NCBI GenBank assembly: GCA_963170055.1
Contig: CAUJGJ010000252.1
Location: 27,501 to 49,200, forward strand
From: Halisarca cf. caerulea
Taxonomy: Eukaryota > Porifera > Demospongiae > Chondrillida > Halisarcidae
Length of the DNA stretch: 21,700 nt
Reading direction: 5' to 3'
Numbering within the stretch: position 1 is the stretch's first letter; every line of letters begins with the position of its first letter. The notes below the pieces were generated by a model. That model saw only the letters and a list, made by a program, of their open reading frames with translations, was not told the DNA's origin and did no database searches. This document shows positions 8,853-19,383 of this stretch, piece after piece. The position numbers and the translations under genes were made by a program.

Positions 8853-11800
8853 GCTTGTGAATTTGTAATCAGAAGGAAGAATATTTGTACTTCTGCATTC
8901 AATTACTACAGTTACTATTTTGTCAGCAATAAACATCTCGATTGCTCTGAAATTGAGAATTCTCCTTATTTTTGATTGTTTCGGTCCTGTCAATAATTTA
9001 TGGATGACAGGAAACAATGTATTTAGTATGGCATTGGAAGTCTGGGCAATTTTTGCGACATTAATGTTGATATCCCTATTGTTTATGTACATAGTAGATG
9101 TGAAGTTGGAATAGAGTGAAGTGTTTCTGGTGTTCGTCTAGCCCTTCATGCTATACGATTCTGTCTGTAGAAACGAATCATATTTGTACATGTGTACTTG
9201 TTAAGATGTGGGTTGCTACGTACGTACGTACGTACATATGTATGCTACTCACAAGGCTAGAAATGTCCCTTCTAATAGATACGCATGTACGTACGTATAT
9301 GATGGATCCTTTGTAATCTGGCACTTCAGCAATGCAACTTTCTCACAAATCTGACCATCTACTGAGAGACTATGCCCACATACGTACGTACGTATGTGTT
9401 GCAAGGTGTAATCGATAATTTACCAATCTATACAAACTTACATCTTGTTTTAGAAGGATCTGCTGTATAAACGAGTTATTTCTTACTGTTGTACTGAGGT
9501 TGAGCTTATGTAATTGATTTTGGTAGACCTATGCTATTGGCTGTTAAATTGGATTTCAGTCACACATACGTACATACACATGCATATACTGTATGCACAT
9601 ATGCATTTGTACACACATGCATGTACTTACGTATGTACATGTCTGACAAAAAAGTACTGCCATATGCATTTTATCCTGTATGCGCAAGGCCTGGAGTTGG
9701 TGAGCATGATCATTCTTGCATCCATTATTACTGCCCTTCCTGTGTCTGCCATCTTTGGAATGTGTGCATTTTGGAAACTTTTTACAAGTAGTGATGTATG
9801 TATGTGATGTGTACATCTGTATGTATTCACCTACGCACTTACATTATGTTAGGTTACCTGCTATCAACCTGTGAAGTACTACGGCATTCCCTTATCTCCT
9901 CATAACGACAGAAGATTGGGTGAGTACTGGATTGTTTCACTATGGTCCTACGTACGTACGTACGTACACACGTGTATGCTTGTTTTTGTGTACACTGGTT
10001 CTGTGGCACTCACCAGTGAGTATGCTGGAATTATGCTAGCTGAAGTATGCTAGGAACTCTGCTGAAACTGAAACCCACACTGCTTATTCTGTGATTATAT
10101 CAGAAGAATTGACATGCACTACTTATTGTGTATACATACGTACCTGCATACATACATGTACGTACGTACGTACATACAAGTGTATAAAAACCTTTTAAAA
10201 ATGGTAAAAGGATGTAGGATTGACACAGGACAGTACAAAAAGGCCTTATCAAAAAAGGATCCTCCAAAAACACTTGGAACAAGGGTGAGTTGCAAAACAG
10301 GTACATGGCTAGATGGGCAAAGGGCAAGACAGGCATAGGGCTAGACGAGCATAGGGCTACACATACGTACATGAGGCTAGATGGGCATAGGGCTAGACAG
10401 AGTTCAATTGGACTGAGTGTACACTGTGCAAATTACTACATCCTGCAGCATATACATATAATGTGCTGCACATGAGGGATGTAGGAATTTGCACAGTGTA
10501 CACTCAGTCCAATTGAACTCTGTCTAGCCCTATGCCCATCTAGCCTCATGTATGTGTAGCCCTATGCTTGTCTAGCCCTATGCCTGTCTTGCCCTTTGCC
10601 CATCTAGCCATGTACCTGTTTTGCTACTCACCCTTGTTCCAAGTGTTTTTGGAGGATCCTTTTTTGATAAGGCCTTTTTGTACTGTCCTGTGTCAATCCT
10701 ACATCCTTTTACCATTTTTAAATGGTTTTTATACACTCTTGTTCGTGCGATTTTTCCTTTAAAGAACAGTTGTTCGAATAGAGTCTGCATAGATACTCAA
10801 ACCCCTGTGGTTAAAAGATTCCACTGCAATTGAGTTGAGAAGGAACATAATCAAGTCTTGTAACATAAGAAGCTAAAATTATGCAGCTACCTGACCAAAA
10901 TCAATGTACCCACGTAGAAACAAACGCTCAAACAAAAAAGCGCTGAAGTCGATCGCGACGATCGTCGAACCAGAGAAGGTTTTGCCTTGTGTACGTACAT
11001 GTACGCCTAGTCTCGCGTAGCCATTCCGGTCATCCGAAAATGGCTGATCCGGCGAATGTATGGGATTTGCCTATTAATTTTTTCTTGCTTTAGAAGTCCA
11101 GATGTGGCATTAAAACCTACAAAAGGCACTTTGCGCTAACAATCGGAGCTCACTGGCGAAAGATGAGACCTCTGGACCCTTTGTGGCGACCTGTAGCTCA
11201 GTTCGAAAAAACAACGAGAAGAAGAAGAAGAATAATCTTAAAATGCTATGGTGTTGCGGACCCATACCTCAGCGAGTGAACTTCGCATTTCTTTAAAGAG
11301 ATAGCTTTACGAAGCTTTTAAACTACTTTTCCTTGTAGCTGGTGTGTCAAAATGCGCCAAAATCTACTTTTGAAAACTATGGAGTCATCATACTGTTAGT
11401 TTTTTGGTGAAAACAAATTTTCGCTAATTTATGGCGGCCATGTTTTTCTGTGTCAATCCTACATATGGAGTACTACCGTACTCCATAATATGTATGCTGG
11501 NNNNNNNNNNNNNNNNNNNNNNNNNNNNNNNNNNNNNNNNNNNNNNNNNNNNNNNNNNNNNNNNNNNNNNNNNNNNNNNNNNNNNNNNNNNNNNNNNNNN
11601 NNNNNNNNNNNNNNNNNNNNNNNNNNNNNNNNNNNNNNNNNNNNNNNNNNNNNNNNNNNNNNNNNNNNNNNNNNNNNNNNNNNNNNNNNNNNNNNNNNNN
11701 TCAGTGTGTATGTTTTGTGCATAGATTTTGACATACTTTTCAAATGATATGCGTATGTCACTATATCATTTTGGTGTTCATTTTTTGTATGTACATACGT

Positions 11801-14800
11801 GCCTAACATTATCGTTTTATAGTCTGTAGATGCCATTGTACTTTTGCATATCTGTACGTATGTATGTGCATGCATATATGCCTTTGTTATTTCATTTTTA
11901 TGTAGGAATGGTGAAAAGAAAAGTGATGGTTCTGGACTTAGATGAAACTCTTATCCACTCTCAAAATGACAAGTAGGGAATTTGACATACGTATGTAATG
12001 TAGTTTATGTGCTTGCTGCATACGTAATATACTGGTGGCTATGCGGTGTTCTCCCCAGAAATAATTTCAGGCATGTTGAATATGTAGATATGTACACACG
12101 TACGTACGTACGTCTGTACATCATCATATACATATACATACAATGCATGACAAATTCCTTGCAACTTCAGTTTGGGCACTAGTAGCATGATTTGTACTAA
12201 ACCTAAATTTTCAATAATCTATGAAGGCATGCATGTTTCTTCCTACAAACAGTATTCAATTTCAGAAAAGAAGGCCAACATGCCTTAAGATATTTGGGGA
12301 GAACATGGCTATGTAACTAAATGAAACTCTTATCTGATCTCAAAATGGCAAGTAATGTGTTTAATCTAGTGTACTGTACATATATACGTACGTACCGTAC
12401 GTGTACAAACTTTCATGGGATGAAACTTTTGCAGATGGCTGATTTTCACAATTTTTGCAGATCCACCTTTAATCCTGCCTTATTTTAGTCTTTTATTGAT
12501 ATAATCTTCCTATGTTTCTTGAAGAAAGTCATGAAAGAAACGAGCGAAGGCGCTAACTTGCTTCTTGATGACTCCTGCTCTTTAGACAGCCATTCTGGTC
12601 ATTGCACAAGCCTGTACCAAAATTTTTGTGGGCTTTATAAAATTTTCATGTATGACTTTCAATCCGCGACATCCACAAAAGTTTCCTCCTGCGAAAATTT
12701 GTATGTATGCAGTACTTATCTGCATGTGTAATATGCAGTTGGATATGTACATACACTCAGGGTACTGTATTCAGTGCTCCAACTCCAATGTTCGTTGCAT
12801 ACGTACGTATATACAATAGTTACGTACGTACATTATACATGCTACATACGGATGTACGTTTGTATATATGTATGCGTAGTAGCCTTGACCTATGCCCAAG
12901 TTATCCATCCATAGTTAAAATGTGTCAAGTTTCTACATTGAAAACCATATTAATGAAATGAATTACGCTTGCATTACAGTGGACATAGAATCTATAAATG
13001 AAGTATTGTTTGTAGATATACGTATGTACATACGTATGTACAGAACCATATTATTGCTCTATGTAGCGTTTGGTATGTAGCACATACGTACGTACATACG
13101 TATGTATCTTCTCTAGTACGTAGGTACATACATGCATACTTGCTTGTGATGCTGTATCATGTACCTTTCTGCTCTTCTAGTTCCCCGAATCCCATACTCC
13201 CTTCAGCACTTGCGGACTTTACACTTAAAGTATGTACTTAAACAATGGTTGTAGTCTAAATTAGATGATGTTTGCATGTTAGGTGTTGATGGATATCAGT
13301 GGTTGAGATGGCTCTATCCCAGGTTTGAATATTGTTGGATTGTTTTTCTTTCTCGGAAATTTGTTACAAGAATTCATGCCAGACACTGTATTCCTCCTGA
13401 TTGCATACAGCTATTTGTGACTATGGTGTGTATATACACACATGTACGTATGTTTGTATGTATGTACATATGTATGTATGTTTTGAATTGTTGTTGTGAA
13501 TGTAGCATACTTGGACATGTACTCAATTTTTTAGTTGTTGTCCTTTTACAGGTTAGTATAGAAGATTCTTTGGTAACATTTCAGGTATTCAAGAGACCCC
13601 ATGTAGATTATTTCCTGTCTACAGTGAGTTGTATGAACTGTCCTGCATAATATTGGTAATTGTACTTATGCACTGTACATATGTTCATACATACGTATAT
13701 GTACGTATGTACATTGTATATATGTATGCGCATATGTACGTACGTATGTGCAGTGCATATGTGCCACAATGAACGTATGTATTACGGCACTATACGTATA
13801 CTCTACTGAAACTTATGTACATGCGTACATATATATGTACATATGTATGTTTGTATGTATGTATGTGCATATACGTATGCTTATCAGGGTTTCTTTTAGG
13901 GGGGGGCAGGGGTGGGCATTCGCCCCCCCTTGGAAATTTCTTGCCCCCCCTTGAAAATTTGGGATGGTAATATTTTATAAGTTGTAATGTTAATATTTTT
14001 GTTTAAGTAGGATCATTACAATGATATCCATATATAAACACCTTGTCTATAGTTTCTGATCTTGACACTATCGGAATTCTCTCTGCTAGGATTGTGTAAT
14101 TGCCTTATAACCCATCCATTACAGGAAATTGTGTCTCTGTTTGTTTCCCCTACACAGTAGCATGAGATAGAGACTAATTTCCTGTCATCTTAAAATTTGT
14201 GCCATATGGCAGTGACCATGTACGTACCTCTGCTTATCACTTAAGGAAACTTGTGTAGGTCGAAGATGTTGTCAGGTGGATTATGAAGAAATCTCTCCGT
14301 ATAACAGCTGTATTCTATTTAGTGGCTAAGACATAGGCTTGAGGGCTGTATGGCATATAAAATGCACTTGCCCTTGGGCACTGGGTACTCGAGGGTGAAT
14401 GCATCGATCTGCCACACAGCCAGAGTGCCAATATCTTAACCATTCAGGGTTCTATCCATAGGGGGAGGGAAGCTTCTACCCCAAAAAGATCAAACTGTAT
14501 ATAGTACAAATTACTATAGAGAAGGCTCTACTTGAATGTCAATATCAACCTTCAATGGTCCAAAATGGCCTCAAATACTACCTTATATAACCTAAAAACT
14601 CAAATTTTCCCTGGGGGAGAATACCCCCAGACCCCCTAGTTACATCACTGCACTGCATGTGTTTATAGACATCTAGGATGTCATGTATGTACACATCTGC
14701 CTCCTTCCATTTCTTAGTTGAACATTTGTTATTGGCCCCATGATCATTATCCGGAAAGAAAAGAACTGCTACATAGATACAAAGAGATGCTATACATGAC

Positions 14801-17800
14801 TGTCCATCACAGATAATATACATGGATGCTCTATATCACAGCATGCCTGCATATGCTATACCGTATATCCGGAAATATTGGCGACATTTTTAAATTGGCG
14901 GTTTGGCGGTCAGGATCAAAATCGCCAAATTTCTATCACCAAATTCATATAAACCTACTTACTATGCTTTGTCCTTGCTGTGCAACTGGCAAATTTAATT
15001 TTCGCCAATATTTCCAGATATACGGTAATCTATAATGCTTTAGACTTGCCCCCCACATATTCTTCATGGCTAAATTTGCCCCCCCTTGACGCATTTCCTG
15101 AAAGAAACCCTGCTTATGTATGTACATTTTGGCAAGTGTTCTCTCAGTGTGTGCCTAGTATTATGTATGTATGTGCGTACGTACGTACATGCATATACGT
15201 ACATATACTAACGTCCATACGTATTCATTTTGCATATGTCATTGTTTGCTTATTTAGTGCTTGTTTTTTGTACGTATTTGTAGTCGATATATTGTATAGC
15301 AGGAAACTTTGGTGAGGGTTTTAATGTGCCGCTTTGGTGGATTTCTAAAAGAACGCCAAATTTAAAAATCATCAATATTATAATCATTGCAGAATCTGTT
15401 TTCTGTACTTATTTTCCTCATACTTCTCTCATCCGCCATGTTTTTAATGTATAAAATGGCGGCAGAGCAACAGTCTCACTATGATCATAGAATGAAACCC
15501 CTCAGAAATAGTTAAGGGTAACAATAGTTTTAATTCTCACCAATACCATCTGGAAACGAATTTGCCAAAGTTTCCCGCTATACGGTATGTAAGAATGTGT
15601 ATACATGTACAAGTTTTGTTAATGGGTGTATGTACATACATATGTCCTTGCCATGATAGTCCTACAAAGACACATTTCAATTCTATACTCATCTGTTTCT
15701 ACTTTGTGTACTACGTATGTATGTATGTGCACATGATACTTGTAATATCATGTACATATGTATGTACGTACAACAAAGACAATAAGTACTACTGTTTTCA
15801 AGAACAGATTTAATGTGACCTTCAGCAAATAGTGATACAGGGAAGTACCCAGGAATTTTTGAGTGGTGGTTAATAATGGAACACCCCCAAGAAGTTTGAA
15901 TATCATTGATTCTGTAGATCTTGACTTTCAGAGCTTTTGAGAGCTGCATCCGTAGAATGCCCAGAGCAAGATGATATGACCAACAGAATCAACGGCCTCC
16001 TCTAGTACTGCAAGTAGCTTGTAGTGTTAGAGGAGGTCATTGGTGAGCACAAATTGAAAATTTCAGCCAATCCTGGTTCAAAGGGCAGTGATTGAAGCCA
16101 CATAATACGTATATAGCCTCTGCAATTACCTCTCCATATTGTGCAATGATAATATGGCTGATTCACATAGTGATGACCTAAGTTATAGATTGAGCTGCCT
16201 CACATTCTTTAAAGCCTGAACCCTTACTTTAAAGGCTAATAAACAGTTTTTAAGGTACGTAACTTGTGAATAATGGTCAGGCTAAAGCCTAACCAGCCTG
16301 ACCCTGCTTAATATACAATAAAATTTCAGTAAGTTTATTCAAGTTTGAGTTATTGCCGGTGTACTGGATAATTTGGTAGTGGTCGGGACTCTCTTAGTCC
16401 TGGTTGGTTAAAATGAGTGCTGGTCAGGCCTAACCACTGCTGACCACTGTGGGCACTTCCCTGGTGCTAGTATTTGGTTACTTATGCTGCAGGACTCAGA
16501 ATATTTATTAGAGTACTTGTGTAGTGTAATTTGTTTGCAAGATGGTGTCTTAGTTGTTCATTAGCGTCCCCCATGTACCCAACTGATTTCTGAAATCATC
16601 ATCTTGTACCTGTGTACCTAGGAAGATTCTTGCTATGAATATCAGATGTGTCCTTGTCCTAATTTGTGGTCAAATTGTGAGGCACATAGTGCCATACTTC
16701 ATTGGGAAATGGTTTGTTATTGATTATTTATGGTATATTAGTAGTCCTGAGGACACGTTTCTTTGAGGCACATATGTTGTCATAATTTGTTAATTTCTTC
16801 TCGGGTAATGTGCTTATAATATGTACATACACGTACGGAACACTCTCTAACAGTTACTGCATTCATTGTGTGTAGATGTCAAGGTTACATTGGCTGCATT
16901 GTTTCCTTGTCCACAGATCAGCCAGTGGTATGATTTGGTTGTATTTACTGCAAGTTTGGAAGTGAGTGTTTGTGTAGTGCTTTCAGTTATTATAATGGTC
17001 AACATAACATCAAATATTCCTTCCTGTACCGTGAATGTCCAGTCAATCTAAGTATGTACATGTGAGAACACAATATCTCCCCCTCATACTAGACATACAT
17101 ATGTATGAATGTACGTATGTACGTATATACACAGATAAGTACTATATAGCAATGCTTTGTTAATGGAAACCAGTAGAACTGGCTATTTTCTTGTAGCGGT
17201 AGATCTTTCACATATTAAATCACGTTCATTGTGTTGAGTTCTATGTACTATTATAAATTGTATGCATTACGTACGTATGTCCAAAGGTTGATGTAGCGTA
17301 TCTTGACCTGCTGCAGCCTTTGCTACAGACTGCTTAGTAGTCCCATGATCCAGACATGTTAGTCCTTTTTTATTTCAGCAGGTTATTCTAATTCAATCCA
17401 ATCCAAAAGTGCATACCATTTAGAGAGCATGATGTAGAAGTTTTTTTGCGTCATGGACACAGACTGGTTTAACATTAGGATACAGAGTCATTCATGGTGC
17501 ATTAAAATTGTGGCATCTGTTACCATGGTAATGATATTGCTATGTACCAATTGTATATTACATAAAACATGGGTGTCTTGCTCACTGGTAGTCTGTACTT
17601 TGTAACTTACGATGTCAGACAAATGCATCACTGTTTTGTTCCTAAATAGTGAGTTGAATAATCTATGTAAGTGAATAACGAGTTCTGAAGAAAGGCACCC
17701 CAAATTTTCAAACAAACCAATCTTTGCCACTGCAAGAAGTGAGCTTAGCACTGTAGCCAAGAAAATCTTCTTTGTGGATTCTTGCTGCCAATTCTCTCAG

Positions 17801-19306
17801 AAACTCGATATTTTGGGTTTGAATTGATTCGTTGGATTCCTGGAAGTCAAGAACGCCTGCCCATAGTCGGATCTAGACACAGGCATTCGGGCTGTATGGC
17901 ATATAAAAGGCACTAGTCTCCAGGTGCTTTGCACCCTCAGAACTTGGTATTTTATATACACCCTACAGCTCCCACAGCTATGCTGATCTGACACTACATG
18001 TGAAGAGAGTACACTTACATATATAGGTGTATAAAAACCATTTAAAAATGGTACAAGGATGTAGGATTGACACAGGATCGTGCAAAAAGCCATTATCAAA
18101 AAAGAATTCTCCAAAAACACTTGGAACAAGGTTAAGTTGCAAAACCGGTACAGGGCTAGGTGGGCAAAGGGCAAGACAGGCATAGGGCTAGACGAGCATA
18201 GGGCTACACATGCATGAGGCTAGATGGGCATAGGGCTAGACAGAGTTCAATTGGACTGAGTGTACACTGTGCAAATTCCTACATCCCGCATGTGCAGCAC
18301 ATTATACAGTACATATATGCTGCGGGATGTAGGAATTTGCACAGTGTGCACTCAGTCCAATTAAACTCTGTCTAGCCCTATGCCCATCTAGCCTCATGCA
18401 TGTGTAGCCCTATGCTCGTCTAGCCCTATGCCTGTCTTGCCCTTTGCCCACCTAGCCCTGTACCGGTTTTGCAACTTAACCTTGTTCCAAGTGTTTTTGG
18501 AGAATTCTTTTTTGATAATGGCTTTTTGCACGATCCTGTGTCAATCCTACATCCTTGTACCATTTTTAAATGGTTTTTATACACCCTTGTTCGTGCGGTT
18601 TTTCCTTTTATAGCGAAACAGTTGCTTGAATAGGTTTCCACTGCAGTTGAGAAGGAACACGATCAAATCTTGCAAGACGAAGAAACTAGAAATCTATGCA
18701 GTTACCTGAGTAATATCAATGTACCCATCTAAAAACAAATGATTGAACGAAAAGAGCGCTGAAGTCGACGATCATCGAAGTGCAGACCTTGTGCACGTAC
18801 GCGTATGTCTAGTCTCGCGTAGCCATTTCGCCGATCCGAAAATGGCTGATCCGGCGAATGTATGGGATTTGCCTATTGAATTTTTTCTCGCTTTAGAAGT
18901 GTAGGTGTTGCTTCAAATCCTACAAAAGGCACTTCGCGCTAACAATCGGAGCTCACTGGCGAAAGATGAGACCTCTGGACCCTTCGTGGCGACCTGTAGC
19001 CCAGTTCGAAAAAACGACGAGAATAATAATAATAATAAGAAGAAGAAGAATAATCTTAAAATGGTACTGGTGTTGCGTAGCCATACATTTTCGTCTAAAA
19101 TTGCAAAGTTCTTTAAAGAAATTGGTCTACGAAGGGTTTTAACTACTTCATCTTATAGCTAGTGTGTCAAAAGGTACCAATATCACTTTTAAATGTCACT
19201 AACTGTACTGCATCGTTAGTTTTCAGCCGAAAACAAAATTTGCGCTAATGTATGGCGGCCATGTTTTTTCCGTGTCAATCCTACATATGGAGTACTACCG
19301 TACTCC

Positions 19307-19383
<77 letters not shown>

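Larger units (their letters stand above)
7516..9852. other. CTDNEP1 intron 1
   Basis: It holds a 5'-truncated LINE (about 7870-8851) with a TA tail, then 8852-9852 with many TACGTA/TACATA runs (9219-9240, 9284-9297, 9377-9396, 9565-9650). Two hydrophobic plus-strand reading frames (8912-9114 and about 9676-9807) are unexplained; neither fits the phase or the family of CTDNEP1. Confidence 0.6.
10180..11491 (+). mobile_element. Foldback-type element, copy A
   Basis: About 1.3 kb. It starts GTGTATAAAAACC. The first ~557 bp is a giant inverted repeat: arms 10180-10450 and 10464-10736, about 98 percent identical by eye. Each arm carries reiterated GGGCATAGGGCTAGAC-like units. The rest (10737-11491) is a unique segment with TAGTCTCGCGTAGCC, a GAA run, GTGTCAATCCTACAT (a third copy of an arm motif) and a terminal hairpin at 11464-11487. 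Copy B lies at 18027-19313 in the same orientation. The mirrored reading frames in the arms are by-products of the palindrome. No transposase is seen. Confidence 0.8.
9920..11905. other. CTDNEP1 intron 2
   Basis: It holds TACGTA tracts at 9949-9968 and 10136-10178, copy A of the large foldback element (10180-11491), the assembly gap (11501-11700) and about 200 bp of AT-rich sequence before exon 3. Confidence 0.7.
11973..13180. other. CTDNEP1 intron 3
   Basis: It contains a hAT-like insertion (12044-12305), a decayed copy of part of exon 3 (about 12306-12355), a TACCGTA-type element (12393-12714) and TACGTA/TACATA tracts at 12091-12113, 12798-12866, 13017-13042 and 13083-13136. Confidence 0.7.
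13624..16916. other. CTDNEP1 intron 5
   Basis: The longest intron. It holds TACGTA-type tracts (13676-13745, 13815-13880, 15117-15215, 15713-15772) and a 1.2 kb CAGGG-ended element (13885-15112) with a nested MITE. A second MITE lies at 15290-15587 and a 626-bp CAGGG-ended element at 15838-16463. From 16464 to 16916 I see nothing recognisable. Confidence 0.7.
18027..19313 (+). mobile_element. Foldback-type element, copy B
   Basis: Same order and orientation as copy A: inverted-repeat arms 18027-18290 and 18321-18584, then a unique segment to 19313 ending in the same hairpin at 19286-19309. The arms differ from one another at only about two positions by eye. The unique segment is close to copy A at AACAATCGGAGCTCACTGGC and its surroundings but much more diverged near 19060-19240. 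A (TA)n tract follows directly. Confidence 0.8.

Noticed and set aside
8757..9092. Ile-Tyr repeat frames
   Set aside because: They translate the (TA)n tail of the LINE. The non-repeat part on the minus strand has no recognisable similarity.
10300..10400. CRISPR-like array of GGGCATAGGGCTAGAC units
   Set aside because: The units are near-adjacent tandem repeats within a transposon arm, with no constant repeat/unique spacer pattern, in a eukaryotic intron.
10100..10833. Mirrored frames such as [10 protein letters not shown]... on both strands
   Set aside because: The same peptides appear on both strands because of the inverted-repeat arms. The same peptides recur in copy B at 17797-18641. No evidence of a real protein.
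11464..11491. Helitron 3' end
   Set aside because: A terminal hairpin is present but not the CTRR terminus, and the left end is a long palindrome rather than a TC start.
11431..11875. Frames running through the N gap
   Set aside because: They consist mostly of unknown bases.
14446..14660. A further hAT-like element with CAGGGTTCTATCCATAG and CAGTGATGTAACTAG ends
   Set aside because: The ends match only loosely and no target duplication is visible.
16040..16110. tRNA-like GGTTCAAAG motif
   Set aside because: No matching acceptor stem, D arm or anticodon arm can be drawn around it.
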